Shown: one piece after another, positions 33,328 through 41,972 of the stretch
Layout: every line of letters begins with the position of its first letter
Position numbering within the stretch: the stretch's first letter is position 1
Assembly (NCBI RefSeq): GCF_004331435.1
Contig: NZ_SJKA01000001.1
Coordinates: 434,001-498,000 of the forward strand
Length of the DNA: 64,000 bases
Direction of reading: 5' to 3'
Source of the DNA: Kribbella sindirgiensis
GTDB lineage: Bacteria; Actinomycetota; Actinomycetes; Propionibacteriales; Kribbellaceae
The notes under the pieces: model-generated
What the model was told of the DNA's origin: nothing
What the model saw: the letters and a program-made list of their open reading frames with translations, nothing else
Database searches by the model: none
Position numbers and translations under genes: made by a program

Positions 33328-33777
33328 TCAGCGGGCGCGGCCCTCGTGGAGGGCGGTGATCGACTTTTCGATGCGGCGGGTGCGGGTGGCTTCGGTTTTC
33401 GCGGAGGTCACCTGGAGGGTGTGCCACTGGCGGTTGCTGTAGCTGAGGGTGTCCCAGAACGCCTTGGCGTCCGGGTCCGCGGCCAGAGCGGTGGCCAGCG
33501 GTTCGGGGATCTCGAGTTCGCGCGGAGCGGTGTCGAGTTCGACGTCGACCTCGAGGACGTCGCCGGGCGTCACGCCGGCCTCGGTACGGCGGTCCGCGCT
33601 GAACCCGAGCAGGTACCGGCCGCCCATCCGCGCGATCGACGTACGGAACGTGTACCCGTTGACCGTGACGCTGACCTTCGGCCGGCCGCCGCCACCGAGC
33701 GACTCCACGACCGTGTCGGGCACCTCGAAGCCGGCGGTGTTCTTGCCGGTGGACAGCAGTTCGGCGGTGAACTTCAT
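33328..33777 (-). CDS. DUF1905/YdeI-like protein
   Basis: 149 residues. N-terminal DUF1905 beta-barrel-like region (FTAELLSTGKNTAGFEVPDTVVESLGGG, RMGGRYLLGFS) and a C-terminal YdeI/OmpD-associated helical tail (WDTLSYSNRQWHTLQVTSAKTEATRTRRIEK). Function of the family is uncertain; stress or envelope roles have been proposed. The ATG at 33777 begins the conserved domain. Divergent from a VOC gene 90 bases away. Confidence 0.85.
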   Translation of the reverse strand: MKFTAELLSTGKNTAGFEVPDTVVESLGGGGRPKVSVTVNGYTFRTSIARMGGRYLLGFSADRRTEAGVTPGDVLEVDVELDTAPRELEIPEPLATALAADPDAKAFWDTLSYSNRQWHTLQVTSAKTEATRTRRIEKSITALHEGRAR

Positions 33778-33867
33778 CTGTTCATCATCCGAGCCGAGCA
33801 GGTCATGTCGAGAGCCGACAGGCCGTTCCGACGTACCGAGGTCAGAGTCAGGCGGAGAGGACAGATC

Positions 33868-34224
33868 GTGATTCTCAACAGCATGTTGCTCGGCAGTACG
33901 GACGCGGAGCGGTTGAAGGCGTGGTACCGGGACGGGTTCCGGGCGGAGGTCGACGGGTACGGGAACCTCGACCTCGGCGGGTTCGGTCTGGTGATCGAGC
34001 AGCGCGACGACGTCGCGGCCAAGAACGCCGAACCGGGACGGCACATCGTGAACTTCGCCGTCGACGACATCCAGGCGGCGGCCGCGCACCTGCGGACGCT
34101 CGACGTCGACTGGCTGGTGCACCCGGAGGACCGTGGCATCGGCTGGTTCGCGACGCTGATCGACCCGGACGGTAATTACGTCCAGCTCATCCAGATGAAA
34201 CCGGAGTACTACGCGCAGAAGTGA
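33868..34224 (+). CDS. VOC (glyoxalase/dioxygenase superfamily) protein
   Basis: 118 residues, one vicinal-oxygen-chelate fold: LNSMLLGSTDAERLKAWYRDGF, then HIVNFAVDDIQAAAAHL and TLIDPDGNYVQLIQ. Metal ligands would be the His in RHIVNF and Gln/Glu in the last strand. Substrate unknown. The GTG start has GGAGAGGA upstream. A strong terminator follows the stop. Confidence 0.87.
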   Translation: MILNSMLLGSTDAERLKAWYRDGFRAEVDGYGNLDLGGFGLVIEQRDDVAAKNAEPGRHIVNFAVDDIQAAAAHLRTLDVDWLVHPEDRGIGWFATLIDPDGNYVQLIQMKPEYYAQK

Positions 34225-34227
34225 AAA

Positions 34228-34264
34228 ACGTTCGCACCGGAGCTGGGGGATCCGGTGCGAACGT
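34228..34264 (+). terminator. intrinsic terminator after the VOC gene
   Basis: A perfect 14-bp stem (34228-34241 with 34251-34264), nine-base loop, followed by GGTTTGTTTTC, starts four bases after the stop codon. Confidence 0.88.
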
Positions 34265-34302
34265 GGTTTGTTTTCGTCAGGCGCATTTACAGGGGAGAAA
34301 TC

Positions 34303-34364
34303 GGCGGCAAGCGAGGGGCAGAACGCCCGCACTCGCTTGCCGCCGCGTGCTCTTGGAAGAGCAC
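34303..34364. other. tandem hairpins in an intergenic region
   Basis: A perfect 13-bp stem (34303-34315 with 34332-34344), whose loop holds a further GGGC/GCCC pairing, is followed by a near-continuous palindrome GTGCTCTT-GG-AAGAGCAC (34347-34364). They lie downstream of the minus-strand gene at 34468-34698 and may form its terminator, or belong to a small RNA. Confidence 0.6.
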
Positions 34365-34467
34365 TGCACCGGTTCCTTCGGGTGGTCGAGGTGAGGCGAC
34401 TCGACCTGGCGACGTTCCGCGTGGGTTGTCTGGTGAGTACGGAACGCGGAAGGGACCGGAGGTTTTC

Positions 34468-34698
34468 TCAGCGGGGCGCTACGTCCCACATGCGCTCGCC
34501 GGGCAGGGGGTCGGGGAGCTTGTCGACGGCGGGCATCGGGTCGTTGGTGACCCGAAGTCCGGCGAACCGACGGCTCATGGCGTCTGCGTACCGCTCGGCC
34601 AACGCCGGCTCGGCGTTGTAGTCGGCGATCACGTGCTCACCGAACCAGACACGCACGCGACGACGCGAAATGGTCTGGGTGGCGGTGGCGGTTGTCAC
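34468..34698 (-). CDS. small conserved-looking protein, unknown function
   Basis: 76 residues from the GTG at 34698 (an ATG at 34719 is an alternative). Sequence features: TISRRRVRVWFGEHVIADYNAEPALAERYADAM, basic and amphipathic, then a Pro-rich C-terminus ending MWDVAPR. AGGAGG lies four bases before the GTG. No family recognised. It is monocistronic, with hairpins downstream that could terminate it. Confidence 0.6.
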   Translation of the reverse strand: MTTATATQTISRRRVRVWFGEHVIADYNAEPALAERYADAMSRRFAGLRVTNDPMPAVDKLPDPLPGERMWDVAPR

Positions 34699-34902
34699 TG
34701 GTCCTCCTGGCTGATACATCGAGGGTGGACGGCCTGGAAAACGCGGGCGAGCGCGGTGCCGGTGCGCCGTGTTGTGTTCACCGTCACGTCACTTCCAACG
34801 GAGGACGCCGAGCCGAGGTCACGCCCGGATCCGGAATTTCTGGCCGACCCACAGAACTTTTTCGGACCCGCCAGGATCCAATTCTTTCGCCACTGTGTTC
34901 GA

Positions 34903-35658
34903 TTACCCGAACGGGCCGCGCACGGAGACGCCGCCGTCCAGCACGAGCTGCTGTCCGGTGATGTACGACGCCGCGTCGGAGGCCAGGTAGACCACCGCCC
35001 GGGCCACCTCCTCGGAACGTCCGAACCGGCCGACCGGGATCTCCTCGACGACCTCGGCGTCGACTACTGCGTTGGCGACGGCCGTCGCGATCGCGCCGGC
35101 CGCGGCGACGTTCATCCGGATCCCGTCCCGCGCGTACTCGGCGGCGACCGTGCGCGCCAGGCTGAGCAGACCGGCCTTCATCACGCCGTACGCCGCCTGT
35201 TCGGGCGCGGCCATGAACCCCGTGACGGATCCGACGCTGACGATCGCGCCGCCGGTGCCCTGGTCGAGGAAGACGCGGAGCGCGGCCCGGACCGCGCGGA
35301 CGACGTACCGGAGGTTGACCTCGTAGATCGTGTCCCAGTCCTCGTCGGCCATCTCGTGCAGCTTCACCGCGGGCACGAACGCGACCTGCCCGCCGACGAC
35401 GGTGACGAGTACGTCGAGTCCGCCGAGCTGCTCGACCGCGCCCGCGACCATCGCCTCGACGCCGGCCGCCGAGCGGACGTCACCGGCGATCGGGTACGCC
35501 GTACCTCCGGCCGCCCGGACCGCGTCGGCGGCTTCGGCCGCACGGTGTGGATCGAGGTCCGCGACCATCACCGCGGCCCCTTCGTTGCCGAAGGCGTCGG
35601 TCGTCGCGCGACCGATCCCGCCTCCACCGCCACCGATCACCAGAACTCGTTTCCGCAT
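34903..35658 (-). CDS. SDR family oxidoreductase
   Basis: 251 residues, classical short-chain dehydrogenase. VLVIGGGGGGIGRA is the nucleotide motif (unusually glycine-rich), VADLD marks an NAD(H) preference, and SVGSVTGFMAAPEQAAYGVMKAG holds Ser-Tyr-Lys (YxxxK as YGVMK). NNAG is altered (VTVVGG). The C-terminus LASDAASYITGQQLVLDGGVS is standard. The ATG at 35658 is six bases after a TACGCT hexamer; a leaderless start is likely. Confidence 0.9.
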   Translation of the reverse strand: MRKRVLVIGGGGGGIGRATTDAFGNEGAAVMVADLDPHRAAEAADAVRAAGGTAYPIAGDVRSAAGVEAMVAGAVEQLGGLDVLVTVVGGQVAFVPAVKLHEMADEDWDTIYEVNLRYVVRAVRAALRVFLDQGTGGAIVSVGSVTGFMAAPEQAAYGVMKAGLLSLARTVAAEYARDGIRMNVAAAGAIATAVANAVVDAEVVEEIPVGRFGRSEEVARAVVYLASDAASYITGQQLVLDGGVSVRGPFG

Positions 35659-35753
35659 GGGCGGAGCGTAGATCAGTGATGTCATGAGATTCACAGGGAT
35701 TCCTCAGGAAAGACACGCCGAACCTGTCAGAACGGCTCCGTACGCTGGGGGAC

Positions 35754-36389
35754 GTGACCATCGAAGACGCTGGTATCAGGCCGCTGAGCAACGGATCCAC
35801 GGAGAGGGGATCCAAGGACGAGCCGGTCGTGGCGAACGCCCTCGTGGTGCCCGAGCGGGTCATCGGCGGCGTCGTACCGTCTCCCGTGCGGCCTGGTCCG
35901 ACGGGGATCGCGGCCGTCCAGACCGAGCACCTGATCAGTGACATCGGCGACGCGCTCCGGCTGCTCGACGCGGTGGAACGCGTGCGTGGTCACGCGCATC
36001 CGCTGATCCTCGGTCTGCAGGAAGCGATCGGGATCAAGATGCCGGCCGCTCTGGTGCTGAGCGCGATCGCGAACGGCCGCACCACGGCGCACGAGGTCGC
36101 GAAGCAGGTGGGTATCACGCCCGGTGAGGCGGAGCTGGCGATCGCCGACCTGGAAGCGCTCGGGATGGTCCGGACCACGCCGGGGCTGATCGTCACGTCG
36201 ACGGGTCAGGCCCGTCTCTCCCAGCTCGACGGCCTCACCGTCCGGGTTCTGGACGTCGTCACCGGCATCCTCGGCCCGACCGACGCGGCTCATCTGGTCC
36301 GCCTCCTGCACACCGTCGCCGACGGCCTCGAGTCCGCCTCGGTGGCGGCCGCAGTGAACCCGACCCTGCCGCAGGTCCTGCACAACTGA
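35754..36389 (+). CDS. MarR-like winged-helix protein with disordered N-terminus
   Basis: 211 residues. The first ~50 are polar and probably unstructured; residues ~75-150 form a winged helix (PAALVLSAIANGRTTAHEVAKQVGITPGEAELAIADLEALGMV), followed by a helical tail. Probably a transcriptional regulator, target unknown. The GTG at 35754 is seven bases after TACGCT (35741-35746), although GGGGGA also lies in that interval. Confidence 0.7.
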   Translation: MTIEDAGIRPLSNGSTERGSKDEPVVANALVVPERVIGGVVPSPVRPGPTGIAAVQTEHLISDIGDALRLLDAVERVRGHAHPLILGLQEAIGIKMPAALVLSAIANGRTTAHEVAKQVGITPGEAELAIADLEALGMVRTTPGLIVTSTGQARLSQLDGLTVRVLDVVTGILGPTDAAHLVRLLHTVADGLESASVAAAVNPTLPQVLHN

Positions 36390-36458
36390 CCCGAGGCGTG
36401 TCGAAAACGGCCCGGCGGTCTCGACGTAGCAGGTGTCGAGTCGATCGGGAGGCATCAG

Positions 36459-36824
36459 ATGTTGAAGGACAGCAAGGCGTTCAGTGGGTTCTCGGTGGAT
36501 GACCTGGCGCGGGCGAAGGAGTTCTACGGCGCGACGCTGGGGATCCACGTCCACGAGGAGAACGAGTTGTTGCACCTGCGGACAGGCGGCGGGAACACGG
36601 TTCTCGTCTATCCGAAGGACAATCACGTGCCGGCGGAGTACACCGTGCTCAACTTCCCGGTCGACGATGTCGAGGCGACGGTGCGGGAGCTGACCGCGCA
36701 GGGCATCACGTTCGAGCGGTACATCGACGAGCAGGACGAGCTCGGGATCAACCGTGGACCGGGTCCGTTGATTGCCTGGTTCAAGGATCCGGCGGGGAAC
36801 GTGCTGTCGATCATTCAGGAGTGA
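36459..36824 (+). CDS. VOC family protein
   Basis: 121 residues, one glyoxalase-like fold: AFSGFSVDDLARAKEFYGATLGI, NTVLVYPKDNHVPAEYTVLNFPVDDVEATVREL, WFKDPAGNVLSIIQE. The canonical C-terminal Glu metal ligand precedes the stop. Substrate unknown. GGGAGG precedes the ATG. Overlaps the end of the convergent DUF3152 gene by ten bases. Confidence 0.9.
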   Translation: MLKDSKAFSGFSVDDLARAKEFYGATLGIHVHEENELLHLRTGGGNTVLVYPKDNHVPAEYTVLNFPVDDVEATVRELTAQGITFERYIDEQDELGINRGPGPLIAWFKDPAGNVLSIIQE

Positions 36825-37591
36825 GGGACCGGGTCGTCGTACTGACCTAGGCGGCCGCTGTAGCGCGTGCCGTTCAGGTAGGGCCAGGCGTACGCGGTGC
36901 AGCCGTGCAGGCCGAGGGTTTGCTGTTGCATGACCGGCGCCGGTCGGCCAGGGCCCGGGCACAGCTCGTGGCCGCGGCCGAGCCGGTGGCCGGTCTCGTG
37001 GTTGACCATGTACTGCCGGTACGTCGTCAGCGGCGCGGCGTAGTTCCGTACGCCGTGCACCCACCGCGCGACGTTCAGCACGACCCGGTTCCCCATCCGG
37101 CAGCTCGTGTACCGGTCCGGCCCCGCGCCGCAGAGCAGGTCCCGCGTCGTGGGCGTGACCAGCATCGAGGTGAAATCGGGGCTCGTCCCCGGCCCTACCT
37201 GCTGGAACCGCCACAGCCCGCGGGACGCCCACCCCTGGGCCCCGCCGTACGTCGCCCGCACGAACCGCGCGAACCCGGCGCGGTCGATCCCGGTGATTCC
37301 GCCCTCGATCGCGATCTGGAACCGCATCAGCTTCCCCGCCCGCCCGATCACCGCGGGATCCCCGGGCAGTACGGCGTACGACCGCGTCCCCGCGACGGGG
37401 TAGGAGATCGCCTCCGGAGGCCGCTGCGAGACCACAGATCGTCCCGCCGACCGAGCGGGCTGGGCAGGCTGGTCCGACTGCACCGACGCCGGTACGACGC
37501 CACGCCCCGAGTACCCGTGCCGGCCCGCAGGCAGCAGCACTCCGCCCGCGACCACGACTGCGATCGCGACGACAACGGTCTTGCGACGCAT
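36815..37591 (-). CDS. DUF3152 secreted metallopeptidase-like protein
   Basis: 258 residues. N-terminal signal-anchor (KTVVVAIAVVVAGGVLLPAG), Pro/Ser linker, then the DUF3152 domain with a zincin-like motif NHETGHRLGRGHELC (HExxHxxxxGH) and cysteines likely in disulfides. DUF3152 is common in actinobacteria and is presumed to be an extracytoplasmic protease; no substrate is known. The ATG at 37591 begins the signal region. Confidence 0.85.
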   Translation of the reverse strand: MRRKTVVVAIAVVVAGGVLLPAGRHGYSGRGVVPASVQSDQPAQPARSAGRSVVSQRPPEAISYPVAGTRSYAVLPGDPAVIGRAGKLMRFQIAIEGGITGIDRAGFARFVRATYGGAQGWASRGLWRFQQVGPGTSPDFTSMLVTPTTRDLLCGAGPDRYTSCRMGNRVVLNVARWVHGVRNYAAPLTTYRQYMVNHETGHRLGRGHELCPGPGRPAPVMQQQTLGLHGCTAYAWPYLNGTRYSGRLGQYDDPVPHS

Positions 37592-37682
37592 CCGGTGAGC
37601 TCCTCCCAGCACGCCCGGGCGGGCGCGTTCTCACTCCCTCCTTGCCACTGTGCCCCGAAACCCGCCTCCGACACGAACAGTG

Positions 37683-38180
37683 CTACGCCCGGGTGGTCCG
37701 GAAACGCAGGGTCGGGTACTTCGCTTCGGTGAAGCCGAGGCTGCGGTAGAGGTCGATGCCGTCGTCGGTCGCGTGCAACTCGACCTGGCCGACGCCGGTC
37801 TCATCCCGGAACCACTCCATCAACGCACCCACGCACGCCCGCGCCAGACCGCGGCGCCGGAAGTCCGGTTCGGTGCTGACGTTGTACAGGTGGCCGCGAA
37901 CGGTGGTCAGGTCGTTCGGGCCCGGCGGGTGCGCGTACACGTTGCCGGTCGCGCCCGCGACCACGCCGGCGCTCGGGTCGTCGACGACGTACGCCGCGAA
38001 CGTGTCCGGCGACGCCAACTGCTCGGTGAACCACTTGAGCGCGGTCACCCGCCACGGGGCGTCCGGTCCGCCGATATCGGTGCCCATCGACGAGATCATC
38101 AATCCCCGTAAGCGGACCAGCGACTCCGCGTCAGCGGCTCCCGCTCGTCGTACCTGAATGTCGGTCACTTGGTCGATCAT
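37683..38180 (-). CDS. GNAT family N-acetyltransferase
   Basis: 165 residues. QVRRAGAADAESLVRLR at the N-terminus, motif A LYNVSTEPDFRRRGLARACVGALMEWF (RRxGLA), and VELHATDDGIDLYRSLGF. Likely a small-molecule or protein acetyltransferase; acceptor unknown. Divergent from the LCP gene. Confidence 0.9.
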   Translation of the reverse strand: MIDQVTDIQVRRAGAADAESLVRLRGLMISSMGTDIGGPDAPWRVTALKWFTEQLASPDTFAAYVVDDPSAGVVAGATGNVYAHPPGPNDLTTVRGHLYNVSTEPDFRRRGLARACVGALMEWFRDETGVGQVELHATDDGIDLYRSLGFTEAKYPTLRFRTTRA

Positions 38181-38216
38181 GCCAACTTTTTGCCGGGTCA
38201 GTGAATCGTAGGAGTC

Positions 38217-39734
38217 ATGGCCCCGAGCAGAGCGACGCGCGGTACCCGGGCACGTCGGCCGAGTCCCCGCCGACGGTCCGCTCTCGCGGCGCTGGCGATC
38301 GCGGTCCTGGGCGTGCTGCTACCCGGTACGGCGTACCTCGTCGCGCGCCGGACCAAACTCGGTTCGACGCTGGTCGTGCTGAGCCTCGCGCTGTACGGCG
38401 GCGCGGCGTACGTCGGACTGCGCAAACGGGACGCGGTGATCTCGTGGGCGCTGAATCCGACGTTGCTGAACTGGATGATCATCGGCCTGGCGGTGATCGG
38501 ACTCGTGTGGATCGTCGTCCTGGTCACGTCGTACAAGATGCTCCGTCCGCTGACCGTCGGCCCGGGATCGCGGATGCTCGGGGCGCTGGTGATCGGCGTG
38601 ATCTGCTTCGCGATGACGGTGAGTACGGCGACCGGTGCGCAGACGTTGATGGCCCAGCGGAACCTGGTGACGAAGGTCTTCGGGGGCGACGAGACGAAGA
38701 GCCGGACGCGGCCGACGATCAGTGCGAAGAAGGACATCTGGCAGCAGTTGCCGCGGTTGAACATCCTGCTGCTCGGCGCGGACGACGGCGAGGGCCGCGG
38801 CGGCACCCGGACCGACACCGTGATGGTCGCGAGTATCGATACCAAGACCGGCAACACCTCGCTGATCTCGCTGACCCGGAACTTCATGCGGATGCCGTTC
38901 CCGGAGAACTCGCCGCTGCACAAGAAGTTTCCGACCGGGTTCTGGGATCCGAACGGCGACGAGGAGCAACCGGAGTTCTACCTGGACGCGATGTACCGCA
39001 ACATCCCGAAGCTGTGTCCGGGCTGTGTCGGCCCGTCGGACAACGAGGGCGCGGACATCCTGAAGGTGTCGGTCGGCGAGGCGCTGGGGCTGCAGATCCA
39101 CTACTACGTGCAGATCAACCTGGCCGGGTTCGCGCAGCTGGTCGAGGCGCTCGGCGGGATCACGGTGAACATCAACTACCCGGTCCCGGTCGGCGGCAAC
39201 GACGACAAGAAGATTCCGCCGAGCCGGTACCTCGAGCCCGGACCGAACCGGCAGCTGAACGGCACCGACGCGCTCTGGTTCGCGCGCGGCCGGTACAAGG
39301 TCCCGACCGCGGACCTCGCCCGCCAGGCCCGGCAGCGCTGCACGATCAAGGCGATCGTCGAACGCGCCACCCCGCAGAACGTGCTGACCAACTACGACGC
39401 GATCGCGAAGGCCGGCGAGAAACTGATCCGCACCGACATCCCGCGGAACCAGCTGGGTGCGTTCGCGACGCTGGGAGCGCGGGTGAAGACGGCGAAGATC
39501 ACCAACGTCGACCTCGACAAGAAGAAGAACTTCCCAACCGGCCGCAACCCGAACTACGCCGGGATGCGCGAGATCGTGGCCAAGGCGCTGAACCCTGCCG
39601 CCCGGACGACGCCGATCCCCCGCAAGGTCAGCTCACCCCGGCCGTCCACCGCGACCCAGCCGAAGACCACGCCCAAGCCGGCCGCGGACGACCTGACCTC
39701 CGCCTGCGCCTACAACCCCGGTATGCCTGGTTAG
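38217..39734 (+). CDS. LytR-CpsA-Psr (LCP) cell-wall glycopolymer ligase
   Basis: 505 residues. Four hydrophobic segments in the first ~140 residues (an extended multi-pass N-terminus rather than the usual single anchor), then the extracytoplasmic LCP domain with NILLLGADDGEGRGGTRTDTVMV, SLTRNF, and the ARGRYKVPTADLARQARQ arginine cluster that binds polyprenyl pyrophosphate. A Thr/Pro-rich tail ends the protein. LCP enzymes attach teichoic-acid-like or arabinogalactan-like polymers to peptidoglycan. Its stop TAG sits in TAGAGCTCTA, shared with the convergent SDR stop. Confidence 0.92.
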   Translation: MAPSRATRGTRARRPSPRRRSALAALAIAVLGVLLPGTAYLVARRTKLGSTLVVLSLALYGGAAYVGLRKRDAVISWALNPTLLNWMIIGLAVIGLVWIVVLVTSYKMLRPLTVGPGSRMLGALVIGVICFAMTVSTATGAQTLMAQRNLVTKVFGGDETKSRTRPTISAKKDIWQQLPRLNILLLGADDGEGRGGTRTDTVMVASIDTKTGNTSLISLTRNFMRMPFPENSPLHKKFPTGFWDPNGDEEQPEFYLDAMYRNIPKLCPGCVGPSDNEGADILKVSVGEALGLQIHYYVQINLAGFAQLVEALGGITVNINYPVPVGGNDDKKIPPSRYLEPGPNRQLNGTDALWFARGRYKVPTADLARQARQRCTIKAIVERATPQNVLTNYDAIAKAGEKLIRTDIPRNQLGAFATLGARVKTAKITNVDLDKKKNFPTGRNPNYAGMREIVAKALNPAARTTPIPRKVSSPRPSTATQPKTTPKPAADDLTSACAYNPGMPG

Positions 39735-39738
39735 AGCT

Positions 39739-40509
39739 CTAGGCGTAGCGGACGCCGAGGCCGCCGTCGACGGCCCAGTTGGCGCCGGTGACGAAGGCGG
39801 CCGCCGGGGACGCGAGGAAGCAGACCACCTCGGCGACGTTCTCCGGCGTACCGATCCGGCCGAGCGGGTGGACGCCGAGTGCCTTCTCGCGTTCGCCGGG
39901 GATGGTGTCGAAGAACTCCTCGAGCAGGTCGGTGGAGATGTAGCCGGGGCTGACCGCGTTCACCCGGACGTCGTACTGCGCGACGTCCAGGGCGAGCGAG
40001 CGGGTCATGCCGACCAGTCCCGACTTCGCGGCGGCGTACGGGAACATGCCGGCCGTGGTCAGCTTCGAGTGGATCGAGGCGATGTTGACGATCGCGCCGT
40101 GCCGGGCGTCGATCATCGGCTGCAGCACCTGGCGGGACATCAGGAACGCGCCCTTCAGGTCGACGTCGAACACGTCGTCCCACTCGGACACGGACATCTT
40201 CGCCGGGTCGGCGTACGAGTTCTTGCCGGCGTTGTTCACCAGCACGGTGATCTGCCGGCCGAGGTCGTCGGTCAGCTTGCCGACGGCCTGGCGGACCGAC
40301 ACCTCGTCGGTGATGTCGCCGACGGCCGCGGCCACCGTCGCGCCGGTCCCGGCCAGTTCCGCGGTCGTCGCGGTCAGTTCGTCGGTCAGGATGTCGACGA
40401 GCGCGACCGCCGCGCCCTCCTCCGCCGCCTTGACCGCGACAGCCCGCCCGATCCCCCGGGCGGCACCCGTCACCAGCACAACCTCGTTCGCCAACCGACC
40501 AGTCACCAA
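39739..40509 (-). CDS. SDR family oxidoreductase
   Basis: 256 residues, classical SDR: VTGAARGIG, VDIL, VLVNNAG, IVNIASIHSKLTTAGMFPYAAAKSG with Ser, Tyr and Lys, and SPGYISTDL. Asp after beta2 suggests NAD(H). Substrate unknown, but it resembles gluconate/sugar-alcohol dehydrogenases. It ends four bases from the convergent LCP gene. Confidence 0.93.
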   Translation of the reverse strand: MVTGRLANEVVLVTGAARGIGRAVAVKAAEEGAAVALVDILTDELTATTAELAGTGATVAAAVGDITDEVSVRQAVGKLTDDLGRQITVLVNNAGKNSYADPAKMSVSEWDDVFDVDLKGAFLMSRQVLQPMIDARHGAIVNIASIHSKLTTAGMFPYAAAKSGLVGMTRSLALDVAQYDVRVNAVSPGYISTDLLEEFFDTIPGEREKALGVHPLGRIGTPENVAEVVCFLASPAAAFVTGANWAVDGGLGVRYA

Positions 40510-40558
40510 CGTCTCCTCAACCTAGACAGTCGAGAACGACCCTAGTCTGAGCAAGCCG

Positions 40559-41275
40559 TCAGGCCTGAGGAGTGGTCAGGATGCAGAACTGGTTGCCGTC
40601 CGGGTCGGCCATCGGGATCGCGTCCGCGCCTTCCTGACCGCTCTCCAGCCGGGTCGCGCCGAGCCCGATCAGCCGCTCGACCTCGGCGTCGACGTCACCG
40701 CCGGCGGGGACGACCAGGTCGAAGTGCATCCGGTTCTTCGGCGGCTTCGGTTCCACGGGCGGTCCGCCCCAGGCGATCTTCGGTCCGCCGGACGGCGCCT
40801 GGATCGCGGTCTCCTCGTTCTGGTCCCAGACCAGCGGGTAGTCGAGCGCCTTGCTCCAGAAATACCCGACCTCCCGCGTGCCGTCCGAGGCCACCTCGCC
40901 GAAGAACGCGGTGTCCGCGAGGAACTTGTTCCCCGCCTCGATCACACAGAACTCGTAGCCTTCCGGATCCGCGAGGACGATATGTCCTTCTTCCGGCTTC
41001 TGGCCGATGTCGATGTGCCGGCCGCCGAGCTCGACCGCCCGCGCCACCGTCTCCTGCTGCTGCTCGGGCGTCTCACTGGTCAGGTGGAAGTGGATGTAGC
41101 ACGGACGATCCCGCTCGACGTCGCTCTGCAGGAACCGCAGCCGAAACGGCGTCTTGGCGTCGGGGAGCAGTTCGGTCGCCCCTGCCTGCTCCCACCCGAG
41201 CAGTCCTGCCCAGTACCGCGCCAGCCCGGCGGGATCCTTGGCGTCGACGGACAGTGCATGCAGGCTGATGCTCAT
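40559..41275 (-). CDS. two-domain VOC family protein
   Basis: 238 residues with two glyoxalase-like halves: first SISLHALSVDAKDPAGLARYWAGLLGW to LADPEGYEFCVIE, second VGYFWSKALDYPLVWDQNEE to MADPDGNQFCILTT. Proteins of this layout (fosmidomycin/enediyne-type VOC or 27-kDa antigen-like) may bind or detoxify small molecules. The ATG at 41275 is used. It lies 63 bases downstream of the TetR gene on the same strand and may be part of its operon. Confidence 0.88.
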   Translation of the reverse strand: MSISLHALSVDAKDPAGLARYWAGLLGWEQAGATELLPDAKTPFRLRFLQSDVERDRPCYIHFHLTSETPEQQQETVARAVELGGRHIDIGQKPEEGHIVLADPEGYEFCVIEAGNKFLADTAFFGEVASDGTREVGYFWSKALDYPLVWDQNEETAIQAPSGGPKIAWGGPPVEPKPPKNRMHFDLVVPAGGDVDAEVERLIGLGATRLESGQEGADAIPMADPDGNQFCILTTPQA

Positions 41276-41337
41276 CGGATCTCCCAATCGGCCGGGGCTG
41301 TCACCGTACGGTGGGGCGGATCAGGCCCGCAAAGCAA

Positions 41338-41916
41338 TTAGCGGACCGACGCCGCAGCGATCCGCGCGTGCTGATCAGCCTGGTCGCGGGACATCGGCTG
41401 CCTGAGCAGGACCAGCTGGTGATAGAGCGGCGCGGTCGCGGTCAGCAGGAGCTGATGGGGATCGGTGCCGCCCGGGATCTCGCCGCGCGCGACGGCCCGG
41501 CTGACGACCAGCGCGGTGCGCTCGTAGCGGTCCTCCCAGAAGCGGGTGAGTGCGTCGGCGGCAGCCGCCGTACGGAAAGAGGCCGCGATCACCGCCTGGG
41601 TGATGGACGGCCGGGCGGTCAGCGCGGCGTGGATCTCACGGTTGACGGCGATGAGATCGCCTTCGAGCGAGCCGGTGTCGGCAGGCTCCCACGCGTCGTC
41701 GGCACCGGCCTCGAGCAGGTCGACCAGCAGGCCGGGCACGGTCTTCCAGCGCCGGTAGAGCGTCGTTCGATGTACGCCGGAACGCGCCGCGACCGCGTCG
41801 ATCGTGAGCCCGTCGTACCCGTGCTCGGCGAGCTCGGACTCCACCGCCGCGAGCACGTCCGCGCGCACCCGGGCCGTCCGTCCTCCCGGCCTGCTTGCGT
41901 GCACCTCGGCGATCAT
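41338..41916 (-). CDS. TetR family regulator of the ABC-F/Vgb island
   Basis: 192 residues. HTH: ADVLAAVESELAEHGYDGLTIDAVAARSGVHRTTLYRRWKTVPG, the common TetR_C_11-type subgroup. The ATG is six bases after a TAAGAT -10 element (41923-41928, minus strand), so the mRNA is leaderless. A small inverted repeat, AACG-CAA-CGTT (41928-41938), touches that -10 and lies between the divergent TetR and ABC-F genes; it is a candidate operator. The regulator likely controls the resistance genes as well as itself. Confidence 0.88.
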   Translation of the reverse strand: MIAEVHASRPGGRTARVRADVLAAVESELAEHGYDGLTIDAVAARSGVHRTTLYRRWKTVPGLLVDLLEAGADDAWEPADTGSLEGDLIAVNREIHAALTARPSITQAVIAASFRTAAAADALTRFWEDRYERTALVVSRAVARGEIPGGTDPHQLLLTATAPLYHQLVLLRQPMSRDQADQHARIAAASVR

Positions 41917-41922
41917 GGCATC

Positions 41923-41938
41923 ATCTTAACGCAACGTT
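41923..41938. promoter_or_regulatory. TetR promoter and candidate operator
   Basis: Minus-strand -10 TAAGAT (41923-41928) abuts AACG-CAA-CGTT (41928-41938). The overlap would let a bound TetR block its own promoter and the divergent ABC-F promoter. Confidence 0.5.
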
Positions 41939-41960
41939 CGTCGCATTTAGGGAGTAGCCA

Positions 41961-41972
41961 GTGATCTTCTGA
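41961..41972 (+). CDS. three-codon leader ORF (Met-Ile-Phe-stop) of the ABC-F gene
   Basis: GTG-ATC-TTC-TGA is preceded by GGGAG (41950-41954) at six-base spacing. Its last codons and stop form the left arm of a stem that sequesters the ABC-F ribosome-binding site. Very short leader ORFs with Ile/Phe residues precede several antibiotic-induced ribosome-protection genes. Too short for any statistical support on its own. Confidence 0.4.
   Translation: MIF

Noticed and set aside
34277..34489. 70-codon minus-strand frame in the hairpin region
   Set aside because: Overlaps strong hairpins and the downstream end of another gene; no ribosome-binding site.
34255..35679. 474-codon plus-strand frame across 34.3-35.7 kb
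   Set aside because: Covers a terminator hairpin and lies opposite a clear SDR gene; sequence is Arg/Asp-rich without domains.
35727..37634. 635-codon minus-strand frame
   Set aside because: Shadow of the MarR-like and VOC genes and out of frame with the DUF3152 gene.
39732..39741. TAGAGCTCTA palindrome
   Set aside because: It is simply two convergent TAG stop codons sharing bases; too short to be a terminator.
41302..41313. CACCGTACGGTG palindrome between TetR and VOC genes
   Set aside because: Perfect but short and rich in the CGTACG motif that is common throughout this genome; no promoter element beside it.
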